Source: Elusimicrobiota bacterium
Lineage (GTDB): Bacteria > Elusimicrobiota > Elusimicrobia > 2-01-FULL-59-12 > JACPXA01
DNA: 10,611 nt
NCBI GenBank assembly: GCA_016196785.1
Contig: JACPXA010000124.1
Location: 1 to 10,611 of the forward strand
Direction: 5' to 3'
The notes beneath the pieces were generated by a model. That model did not search any database and was not told the DNA's origin. It saw only the letters and a program-made list of their open reading frames with translations. How positions within the stretch are numbered: position 1 is the stretch's first letter; every line of letters starts with the position of its first letter. This document shows, one piece after another, positions 1-5,213 of the stretch. Made by a program: the position numbers and the translations under genes.

Positions 1-2
1 AA

Positions 3-116
3 AAAGTTCCAATCACGGCATTGACGGAGGCGGTCCACTACGTGTATCCCACCCTGGCGGAAGCGATTCGCTGGGCCTGTGTGGAATGGGTTAATACCCG
101 CAATAAAAGGCCATGA
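3..116 (+). CDS. C-terminal end of a mercuric-reductase/dihydrolipoamide-dehydrogenase-like flavoprotein (partial)
   Basis: Only the last 37 codons are present and the gene begins left of the window. The frame reads from position 3 to the TGA at 114-116. It contains HYVYPTLAEAIRWAC, which resembles the dimer-interface tail of class I pyridine-nucleotide-disulfide oxidoreductases, where a His-x-(H/Y)-P-T-(L/M)-(A/S)-E motif precedes the last helix. In that family the conserved His-Pro-Thr segment of one subunit completes the active site of its partner. Here the usual second His is Tyr (VYPT), a form I associate with MerA-like proteins of unknown substrate rather than true lipoamide dehydrogenases. 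The stop overlaps the next start (ATGA), so it is probably co-translated with the TVP38 gene. The function is inferred from this short tail only. Confidence 0.6.
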   Translation, partial: KVPITALTEAVHYVYPTLAEAIRWACVEWVNTRNKRP

Positions 117-823
117 GTTCTAAATACCTTATCGGCCTTGGAGTCCTGGGAGCAATCGTCGGGGTTTATTTCTTCACCCCAATTCGTAGTTATTTCACGC
201 TGGAGGCGGTGGTTCGCCTGGTGACCAGCATCAAAGCCAATCCCTGGGCCCCCATCATCTTTGTGGTCGCTTACACAGCCAGTTGTGTCCTAGCACCTAT
301 TAGCGCCTTTCCGGTGGCTGGCGGGGTCCTGTTCGGGTTCTGGAAAGGGTTTCTGCTCAACACCCTGGCTGCGAACGTCGGCGCCTGGATCACCTTTTTC
401 ATCGCTCGCAAATTCGGTCGGGAAGTGGTAGGGAAACTCATGAAAGGATCGCTGAAAACGTTTGACGAACGCATGACGCACCACGGCCTGTGGACGATCT
501 TCGGCGTTCGGATGGTGGGGTTCCCACCGTTCTTGGTGGCCAACTATGCCGCGGGCTTGTCCGGGGTGCGCGTGCGAGATTACGTGCTGGGGACCTTTTC
601 GGGGATGTTGGTGTGGACAGGCATTTTCACCTACTTTGCTGACACGCTGTGGAACGCCATCACAACCGCCGGGCTTCAGGGATTCCAACAAGCCGCGGGG
701 AGGTTCTTCTGGCCTGTGGTGGGGGGATTTTTAATTCTCGCCGTGGTGATGGGCATGACCAGTGCTGTCAAAAAGCGCATGACACCAAAATCAATGATGA
801 AACACTCAGGAGGTTCCCAATGA
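113..823 (+). CDS. TVP38/TMEM64 family membrane protein (SNARE-associated/VTT domain)
   Basis: This 236-residue integral membrane protein belongs to the DedA/TVP38 (VTT domain) superfamily, whose members are thought to act as lipid scramblases or transporters in the inner membrane. A first hydrophobic helix spans about residues 5-24. The VTT core follows, with segment PVAGGVLFGFWKGFLLNT at about 68-85, then GAWITFFIARKFGR at about 91-104. After that comes the conserved R-x-x-G-x-P-P-F block (RMVGFPPFLVANYAAG), and the last helix covers about residues 198-216. A basic tail (KKRMTPKSMMK) would face the cytoplasm. The length is normal for the family. The ATG lies inside the upstream stop (ATGA) and the gene's own stop overlaps the DUF547 start, so it is the middle gene of a coupled trio. 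Neighbouring flavoprotein and DUF547 genes are a recurrent setting as I recall it, but the substrate is unknown. Confidence 0.85.
   Translation: MSSKYLIGLGVLGAIVGVYFFTPIRSYFTLEAVVRLVTSIKANPWAPIIFVVAYTASCVLAPISAFPVAGGVLFGFWKGFLLNTLAANVGAWITFFIARKFGREVVGKLMKGSLKTFDERMTHHGLWTIFGVRMVGFPPFLVANYAAGLSGVRVRDYVLGTFSGMLVWTGIFTYFADTLWNAITTAGLQGFQQAAGRFFWPVVGGFLILAVVMGMTSAVKKRMTPKSMMKHSGGSQ
808..813 (+). promoter_or_regulatory. Shine-Dalgarno AGGAGG for the DUF547 gene
   Basis: A perfect AGGAGG ends six nucleotides before the ATG at 820. It settles the start of the DUF547 gene, because the open frame itself continues upstream to 649 inside the TVP38 gene. Confidence 0.8.
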
Positions 824-1587
824 AGTCCCCCGTGGTGTTAACAGCGGTGGCGATCGTTGCCTTTGCGTCCTTAGCCCAAGGAGGTTCTCAGGTGGATCAC
901 TCAGTATTCAACCGACTACTGCAGTCGTATGTGAAGGATGGAAAAGTGAACTATGAGGGATTCAAGCGAGAAACGAGCACGTTCCAGACCTATTTGGAAG
1001 CCCTGAAGAATGCCCAACCAGAGTCGCTGCCAACGAAGGAAGCCAAGCTGGCGTTTTGGATCAATGCGTATAACGCCTGTGTGATCAAAGGGGTGCTGGA
1101 TCGTTATCCACTCAAATCGGTGCAGGATGTGCCTGGCTTTTTTGATAAACTCACCTATGAGATCGCGGGTGAACTGCTCACCCCCAACGCCATCGAAAAC
1201 AATAAAGTCCGCAGCTTCAAAGACTTCCGCGTGCATTTTGCATTGGTTTGCGCCTCTTCTAGCTGTCCGTTCCTTCGCCCGGAGACATATATCCCGGAAC
1301 GATTAGATGCCCAACTGGATGACCAGGCGCGTCGGTTTCTGGCAGACCCGAACCGCGGGTTGCGCCTGGACGAAGTCAAAGGGGAACTGTGGCTCTCGCA
1401 GATCTTCAATTGGTATGCTGCTGATTTTGTGGACACCCGGCTGCCCGGCTTCCTCGCAGCGCGCTTCACCCCAAAGAAAATCCTGAACACCCTCACGCCG
1501 TATCTCCCAGAACCCCTCCGCCAGAAGGTGACGGATGGCGTCTGGTCGCTCCGCTACATGCCGTACGATTGGACCCTCAATCGGTAG
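820..1587 (+). CDS. DUF547 domain-containing exported protein
   Basis: This is a 255-residue protein with an N-terminal Sec signal (MKSPVVLTAVAIVAFASLAQG, cleavage probably after about residue 20), so it likely acts in the periplasm. The DUF547 hallmarks are in order: a helical start with KVNYEGFK, then AFWINAYNACVIKGVLDRYP at about 76-95, then the block around VHFALVCASSSCPFLRPE with a CxxxxC pair, and finally LDAQLDDQARRFL. The conserved Asn/His/Cys residues look catalytic or metal-binding, but I know of no firmly established reaction for the family. I chose the ATG at 820 over earlier in-frame starts because it has a strong Shine-Dalgarno, gives a signal peptide immediately, and overlaps the preceding TGA by two bases. 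It is probably translated with the TVP38 gene. Confidence 0.88.
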   Translation: MKSPVVLTAVAIVAFASLAQGGSQVDHSVFNRLLQSYVKDGKVNYEGFKRETSTFQTYLEALKNAQPESLPTKEAKLAFWINAYNACVIKGVLDRYPLKSVQDVPGFFDKLTYEIAGELLTPNAIENNKVRSFKDFRVHFALVCASSSCPFLRPETYIPERLDAQLDDQARRFLADPNRGLRLDEVKGELWLSQIFNWYAADFVDTRLPGFLAARFTPKKILNTLTPYLPEPLRQKVTDGVWSLRYMPYDWTLNR

Positions 1588-1593
1588 TAGATT

Positions 1594-1611
1594 GGATGTA
1601 GTCCTGCATCC
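1594..1611 (+). promoter_or_regulatory. Small hairpin directly abutting the DUF1207-like start codon
   Basis: GGATGTA (1594-1600) can pair with TGCATCC (1605-1611), including one G-T wobble, leaving a four-base loop. It ends one base before the ATG at 1612, where a Shine-Dalgarno would normally lie, and none is visible. It could reduce or gate initiation, or be a chance pairing. Confidence 0.3.
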
Positions 1612-2457
1612 ATGAAGCGACCCAGAGCCGTGTTGCGGATCGGTCTGGCGCTACTCTGGTTTCAGGCGGGTGGGGTCGCTCTGTCCGCTGACGAGACCGT
1701 CACCTGGTTTCCCCAAGTCAATGAGCTGTTTCGTCCCCTGTTGGCGGACCCCACTGAGGTCAAGGTCTCCGGGCAGTATTTTCGCCTGCACGGTCTAGAC
1801 GTCGTTGATTTTTCCGTGGGGGAGACCTGGGGCATTAAACGTTGGACACTCAATGGGGCTCCCGACTGGAAGATTCAATGGAACCTGGGTGGGGTGGTCA
1901 CGCCCCGTTTCTTAGTTTCCGTCAACATCAACCAACTGGAGGCCATCAATTTCTTTTTGAACGTCCCGGTCGAGATGCGCCACGGCCGGTTTTCTGGACG
2001 AGGCCTCCTCTTTCACGAGAGCTCCCATCTGGGGGATAATTTTATCGAACGGACCGGCCAGTCCAAAATCACCTTCAGCCGTGAAGGCGCTCAACTGATC
2101 CTTGCTTTTGAGCCGCTGAGGTTTATCAGGATCTATGGCGGTGGGGCCTATCTGCTGCACACCATCCCTGAACTGGGGAAGACAACCCTCCAAGCGGGTT
2201 TGGAGCTCAGGACACCTAACTGGCATTTGTTCCGGAACCATGACTGTTGGTGGTACCTGCTTCAGGATTATCAAGTGAAAGAGGAAGTCAACTGGGGAGT
2301 CAATAAGGATATCCAAGCGGGGGTGTCCTTTGGCTTCTCCAACGTCCGCAGGCGGCTGAGACTGTTCACCAACTACTTCCGAGGCCATTCACCCTTCGGC
2401 CAGTTTTTCAACCAGAAGGAACAACGGCTCGGAGTCGGGATTGGCTTTGATTTCTAG
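1612..2457 (+). CDS. DUF1207-like, probable outer-membrane beta-barrel protein
   Basis: This is a 281-residue protein with a signal peptide (MKRPRAVLRIGLALLWFQAG, likely cut after the ALSA at about residue 26). The mature start includes LFRPLLADPTEVKVSGQYFR, which fits DUF1207, a family whose members open with a Phe-x-Pro-Leu-Leu-Ala-Asp-Pro block. The rest alternates polar and aromatic residues in short strands (for example IRIYGGGAYLLHTIP and LRLFTNYFRGHSPFGQFF), and the chain ends in GIGFDF. The C-terminal Phe is the usual signal for BAM-dependent outer-membrane insertion. No enzyme motif is visible. The gene starts 24 nt after the DUF547 stop without a clear Shine-Dalgarno, so it may be the last gene of the left operon. 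The function is unknown; the family call is from memory. Confidence 0.72.
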   Translation: MKRPRAVLRIGLALLWFQAGGVALSADETVTWFPQVNELFRPLLADPTEVKVSGQYFRLHGLDVVDFSVGETWGIKRWTLNGAPDWKIQWNLGGVVTPRFLVSVNINQLEAINFFLNVPVEMRHGRFSGRGLLFHESSHLGDNFIERTGQSKITFSREGAQLILAFEPLRFIRIYGGGAYLLHTIPELGKTTLQAGLELRTPNWHLFRNHDCWWYLLQDYQVKEEVNWGVNKDIQAGVSFGFSNVRRRLRLFTNYFRGHSPFGQFFNQKEQRLGVGIGFDF

Positions 2458-2478
2458 AGGCCCCATCTATCCACAAAG

Positions 2479-2507
2479 TTGACTCACCCCCCTAATTCTC
2501 CTAGAAT
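2479..2507 (+). promoter_or_regulatory. Sigma70-type promoter of the tRNA-Val unit
   Basis: TTGACT at 2479-2484 and TAGAAT at 2502-2507 are separated by exactly 17 nt, and each differs from consensus at one base. Initiation would fall near 2514, about 22 nt before tRNA-Val. No comparable promoter was seen directly before tRNA-Asp, so this one may drive tRNA-Val, the endonuclease gene and the split tRNA-Asp together. Confidence 0.68.
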
Positions 2508-2535
2508 ACCCCAAAGAGTTACCCGACGATTAAAG

Positions 2536-2607
2536 GGGCACATAGCTCAGCGGGAGAGCGCCTGCCTTACAAGCAGGAGGTCAGAGGTTCAATCCCTCTT
2601 GTGCCCA
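2536..2607 (+). tRNA. tRNA-Val (anticodon UAC)
   Basis: A complete 72-nt cloverleaf can be folded by hand. The acceptor GGGCACA (2536-2542) pairs with TGTGCCC (2600-2606), with discriminator A at 2607. The D stem is GCTC/GAGC. The anticodon stem is CCTGC/GCAGG with loop CTTACAA, so the anticodon is TAC (2568-2570). The T stem is AGAGG/CCTCT with loop TTCAATC. CCA is not encoded. All stems pair perfectly. Confidence 0.96.
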
Positions 2608-2737
2608 TCCCCAATTTACCTTTAGTGACGACTCGTAGAATAAAACCTCAATGGTCGGTCCTTAAACCAGAAACTAACTCTTCCCAGACGCCCGCTATAA
2701 AGGTTTTCCTTGATTTTTTAAAGAGTGGTCTCCGGAA
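2608..2737 (+). other. Region between tRNA-Val and the endonuclease ATG; out-of-frame N-terminal part of the endonuclease
   Basis: A frame open from the GTG at 2601 (next GTG at 2625) runs to the T tract at 2714-2719 and ends with KVFLDF. The next residues in the neighbouring frame, FFKEWSPEMAYVLGY, form the N-terminal block I expect just before the first motif in LAGLIDADG proteins of this type. I therefore read this stretch as the original 5' end of the endonuclease gene, now in the -1-related frame. The DNA is visibly more A+T-rich than the flanking genes. No other gene is seen. Confidence 0.5.
2714..2720 (+). promoter_or_regulatory. Slippery heptamer T TTT TTA at the frame switch of the endonuclease gene
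   Basis: In the upstream frame (GAT TTT TTA AAG) the tract is a canonical X XXY YYZ heptamer. A -1 slip there moves ribosomes exactly into the endonuclease frame (AAA GAG TGG). Downstream, CTCCGGA at 2730-2736 can pair with TCCGGAG at 2792-2798, starting nine nt after the heptamer. A one-T deletion from a seven-T tract explains the data equally well. Confidence 0.4.
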
Positions 2738-3403
2738 ATGGCCTATGTCCTTGGGTATTTTGCAGCTGATGGCGATTTATGTGTCCATCGGTCCGGAGCG
2801 TGCTATATTAACTTCACCTCTGTTGATCGGGAACTTTTGGTGAAGGTCCGGAGAACGTTGAGATCGCATCATGCGCTTGGGGAGCGTCCCCCTGTTTCCG
2901 TTAATCATAAAATTCGATATCGTCTCCAAATTGGAAGTCGTGAGCTTTTCTCCGATCTAAACCGGTGGAAATTACACCCGAAGAAATCTAAAAGCTTAAC
3001 TTTCCCCGTCGTTCCCCACAGAATGCTCAGTCATTTTGTACGGGGATTTTTCGATGGGGATGGGAGTATTATCTTCGGAGTTTATCGAAGGAAAAATCGT
3101 CCAGGAACGGTAACGGTTGTGAGAGTCGTCTTCACTTCTGCGAGCCCTCGCTTTTTACGGGATTTGTATCGGGTCCTGCAACAAATGGGGGATATTCCTG
3201 GCGGTTTTCTGCAAGTTGGACGGCGTGCGGAGCAACTGGTATATAGTAATACTGGAGCTGTGGCGCTCTTTAAGTTTATGTATAATGACGTTGGCCATCA
3301 GTTGTTTTTAATGAGGAAGTATTGCCGATTTAGGCAAGCTGTGGGTTATTTACGGGGACGTGGTGTAGCCTGGTCCAACACGCTGCCGGCACGCCCGGCA
3401 TGA
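2738..3403 (+). CDS. LAGLIDADG homing endonuclease
   Basis: This frame encodes a single-chain LAGLIDADG nuclease that would make a site-specific double-strand break. Motif P1 is VLGYFAADG (residues 4-12, metal-binding Asp11). Motif P2 is VRGFFDGDG (101-109, Asp108). Both keep the Gly pair and the acidic residue needed for catalysis, and their spacing of about 97 residues is normal for a two-motif enzyme. The ATG at 2738 lies almost on P1 and has no good Shine-Dalgarno. The natural N-terminus is probably encoded upstream in another frame (see 2714-2720), so the protein may need frameshifting or be a pseudogene. The last 16 codons are read from the tRNA-Asp 5' half and the first bases of the intron, and the TGA at 3401-3403 lies inside the intron. 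GC content is lower than in neighbouring genes, which fits horizontal arrival. Confidence 0.8.
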   Translation: MAYVLGYFAADGDLCVHRSGACYINFTSVDRELLVKVRRTLRSHHALGERPPVSVNHKIRYRLQIGSRELFSDLNRWKLHPKKSKSLTFPVVPHRMLSHFVRGFFDGDGSIIFGVYRRKNRPGTVTVVRVVFTSASPRFLRDLYRVLQQMGDIPGGFLQVGRRAEQLVYSNTGAVALFKFMYNDVGHQLFLMRKYCRFRQAVGYLRGRGVAWSNTLPARPA

Positions 3404-3755
3404 GCGCTGACTTGGAGGTGCCTCCACGATGGTGTGGGGTAGTCCTCCGTGATCTAGATGGAGAGATCGCTAGCAGACGGCAAGGGTCGGACCGTGAGGT
3501 CCCATCTGAAGGAAGCCGAATGCAAAGTCTCGACCTGAGGGATACGAACCTTGTACAAGGCGACAGGAGTGAGCGATCCTGCGGCAGAAGGAAAAGCTCG
3601 TCCTATAGCACTCCTGGCGTAGACAAGGCAGGTGCATGAGATGAAAGTCAGCCCTCTTATCCGGGGAGGTCTATTGCACTGTCCCAGTGAGGACTAGACG
3701 ACCGAGTGGACTAGGTTGTCGAAGGTGCAGCAGAAGTCAGCAGAGGGCGTAGTAA

Positions 3756-3800
3756 GCCGCCTCCGCGGCTGAAGGCCTGAATTCTGAGGGGATCTCAGAA
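3756..3800 (+). ncRNA. Residual domain IV hairpins of the intron
   Basis: GCCGC/GCGGC (3756-3760 with 3765-3769, loop CTCC) is followed by a perfect 7-bp stem TTCTGAG/CTCAGAA (3782-3788 with 3794-3800, loop GGGAT). They occupy the place where the intron-encoded reverse transcriptase/maturase would start and end. The gene appears to have been cleanly lost rather than broken, since no maturase fragments are seen. Confidence 0.55.
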
Positions 3801-3802
3801 GA

Positions 3803-3867
3803 CCGCCGTATGCGGGCCCGCATGTACGGTGGTTCGGGACGTGGATGCGTGAGTGTCCAAGGTACCC
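3803..3867 (+). ncRNA. Group II intron domains V and VI
   Basis: In domain V, CCGCCGTA (3803-3810) pairs with TACGGTGG (3825-3832). A two-base bulge TG (3823-3824) and an upper stem TGCG/CGCA (3811-3814 with 3819-3822) follow, as in the classical CCGTATGCG...CGCATGTACGG form. The loop is only GGCC and the tip is about four nt shorter than a usual 34-nt domain V, with no GNRA tetraloop. A TTC linker leads to domain VI: GGGAC (3836-3840) pairs with GT-A-CCC (3862-3867), leaving A3864 bulged, and TGGA pairs with TCCA above it. A3864 is the seventh base from the intron 3' end, the expected branch-point position. Confidence 0.82.
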
Positions 3868-3912
3868 AATCTGTCAAGGCAGAGATCGCGGGTTCAAATC
3901 CCGTCGTCCCCG

Positions 3913-4070
3913 TTTTGTACTTCTCTTGCGTTTATGAGTGTGTCAGCGTTTCCTAGCCAGCGTGATGCCGTCACGAACTGTGAGCATGACGGTTTCCACG
4001 CGCGGGTCGGCATGCGCATGAGCGTTGAAGGTGGCCCTTCGGGACACAAACCTCCCAGTATCTTCGCTTG
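3913..4070. other. Intergenic region between tRNA-Asp and the btaA-like gene
   Basis: No gene is supported here. Two small inverted repeats are visible: GCCGTCA (3967-3973) with TGACGGT (3987-3993), including one wobble and followed by three T, and GTGGCCC/GGGACAC (4031-4037 with 4041-4047) with one mismatch. The first could be a weak terminator after the tRNA, but lacks a proper U tract. I see no convincing promoter for the downstream operon. Confidence 0.35.
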
Positions 4071-5213
4071 ATGAGACCACTGCAACTACTCGGGTCATTA
4101 CGATCTCCCCAGCTCTTCTACGCCCAAGTCCGAGAGGACCCGGAAGTGGATCAGCGGGCCTTGGCCATTACCCCCAAAGACCGAGTGCTGGTCGTGACCT
4201 CCGGCGGATGCACCGCCTTGACGCTTCTGGCCGAAGGCCCTCAAGCCCTGGTCGCGGTGGATGTTAATCCCACGCAGAATTATCTCCTTGAACTCAAACT
4301 GACCGCCATCCGGGCATTCCCATTGAGGGTATGTTTGCGTTTGTTTGGCGTCCAGGCCAGCCGTGACCGGTGGAACCTTTACCAGACGCTGTCGCCACAG
4401 CTTTCTCCACCAGCTCGGGGTTTTTGGGACGTACGCCGGCCACTCGTGGAAAGAGGACTTCTCTACGCTGGGACGACCGAGGCGATGGTCCGATGGCTGC
4501 GAGTGTTGCTGTTTAGATTCGTCCACCACCCGACGATTGTCCGCCAATTCCTCCACCAACGGAACCTGACGGACCAGGCCAGGTTTTATCATGAGGTCTG
4601 GAACACCAAACGCTGGCGACACGTGGTCCAGCTAGCATTCCACCCCTGGCTTTTCCGTTTGATATATGGCCGGGCGTTCACCGAGCGGCGGGACACGGGT
4701 GTCCGCGGAGGAGCTGAGCAGAACTTCACCCGTGCCTGGATTCAAAAGATTGAACGCGCCTTCACCGAGATACCCGCTGGTTCCAATTATTTTCTGTCGC
4801 AACTGCTGTGGGGTAGCTACCTCCCAGGAGAGGGGGGGATTCCTCCCTACCTGCGCCCAGGTATCTTTGACCGCGTGCGTGTCCATGCCGATCGTATCCG
4901 TTGGATGACCGCAGATCTCCAGATGTTCCTCGCCGGGGTGCCCGCTGGACATTTCACGAAGATGACGCTGTCCAATGCCATTGAGTGGATCCCGGCGGTG
5001 CGCATACGGCCGAGCTTCGCTGCGGTGGCGCGGGGGCTGGCCATCGGTGGGCGGCTTGTGCTTCGCCATCTGCTGGGAGTGACCCCTGTACCGCCGGACC
5101 TCCCGCTTGAGGAACAGCAGAACCTCAGCGGCCAACTCACCCGTGAGGAACGGGCTTTCCTGTATACCCGTGTAAGTCTCTACGAACGAACCAGTGCAAT
5201 ATTTGAGATCTGA
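4071..5213 (+). CDS. BtaA-like (DUF3419) S-adenosylmethionine:diacylglycerol 3-amino-3-carboxypropyl transferase family protein
   Basis: This 380-residue protein is like BtaA, which moves the 3-amino-3-carboxypropyl group of S-adenosylmethionine to the diacylglycerol head to make diacylglyceryl-homoserine, precursor of the betaine lipid DGTS. Family markers are YAQVREDPEVDQRAL near residues 17-31, the SAM-binding VLVVTSGGCTAL at 39-50, the acidic strand end VAVDVNPTQN at 62-70 (Asp64), and LSNAIEWIP late in the chain, at the position of the (D/N)xxxW motif. There is no transmembrane segment, so it would act at the cytoplasmic membrane face. An ATG at 4071 directly follows a TTG (4068) and neither has a good Shine-Dalgarno. 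The stop overlaps the next gene. No BtaB methyltransferase is seen, so the product could stay unmethylated or the substrate could differ. Confidence 0.78.
   Translation: MRPLQLLGSLRSPQLFYAQVREDPEVDQRALAITPKDRVLVVTSGGCTALTLLAEGPQALVAVDVNPTQNYLLELKLTAIRAFPLRVCLRLFGVQASRDRWNLYQTLSPQLSPPARGFWDVRRPLVERGLLYAGTTEAMVRWLRVLLFRFVHHPTIVRQFLHQRNLTDQARFYHEVWNTKRWRHVVQLAFHPWLFRLIYGRAFTERRDTGVRGGAEQNFTRAWIQKIERAFTEIPAGSNYFLSQLLWGSYLPGEGGIPPYLRPGIFDRVRVHADRIRWMTADLQMFLAGVPAGHFTKMTLSNAIEWIPAVRIRPSFAAVARGLAIGGRLVLRHLLGVTPVPPDLPLEEQQNLSGQLTREERAFLYTRVSLYERTSAIFEI

Larger units (their letters stand above)
3388..3870 (+). mobile_element. ORF-less group II intron inserted in tRNA-Asp
   Basis: The 483-nt insert carries conserved blocks in group II order. 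Its 5' end GGCACGCCCGGCATGAGC resembles the GTGCGCCCGGCATG-type starts I recall. ACTTGGAGGTG (3410-3420), GGAAGCCGAATGCAAA (3511-3526) and CTTATCCGGGGAG fit domain I-III of bacterial reverse-transcriptase-bearing introns. GCAGAAGTCAGCAGAGG (3728-3746) is the block that normally precedes the maturase gene. A domain V hairpin (3803-3832) and a domain VI with a bulged A (3836-3867) follow, and the element ends AAT, fitting the AY rule. GGCAG at 3583-3587 is a candidate EBS1 for exon bases CTGCC (IBS1). No reverse transcriptase remains: domain IV is reduced to short hairpins. The exact 5' end is set by the tRNA structure, and GGCAC departs from the common GTGYG. Subclass not assigned. Confidence 0.85.
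3354..3912 (+). tRNA. tRNA-Asp (anticodon GUC), split by a 483-nt intron
   Basis: The two exons are 3354-3387 and 3871-3912. Acceptor GGGGACG (3354-3360) pairs with CGTCCCC (3905-3911), discriminator G at 3912. The D stem is GTGT/ACAC (3363-3366, 3378-3381). The 5' anticodon strand CTGCC (3383-3387) pairs with GGCAG (3878-3882), the loop CTGTCAA (3871-3877) gives anticodon GTC, and the T stem is GCGGG/CCCGT with loop TTCAAAT. Joining the exons restores a standard 76-nt tRNA with a 7-nt anticodon loop, so the interruption lies exactly between positions 31 and 32. CCA is not encoded, as in tRNA-Val upstream. Whether the spliced product is made depends on the intron's activity; another tRNA-Asp copy elsewhere cannot be excluded. 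Confidence 0.9.

Noticed and set aside
290..691. Antisense open frames over TVP38 and similar ones over the ALDH and BtaA-like genes
   Set aside because: They are mirror frames of GC-rich genes with strong family matches on the + strand and show no motif or start signal of their own.
3400..3639. Open frame inside the intron
   Set aside because: It crosses conserved ribozyme blocks of domain I and encodes low-complexity polar sequence with no protein motif.
3388..3870. Group I intron as the insert in tRNA-Asp
   Set aside because: The usual group I ending (G before the 3' exon) is absent, whereas domain V, domain VI with bulged A and the AAT end match group II.
4031..4047. GTGGCCC/GGGACAC hairpin as a terminator
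   Set aside because: It has an internal mismatch, a three-base loop and no T tract behind it, and it lies just before the btaA-like start.
3853..4071. Open frame covering the 3' half of tRNA-Asp and the following spacer
   Set aside because: It starts in the intron's domain VI and reads through a tRNA exon. The protein resembles no family and the tRNA explains the sequence.
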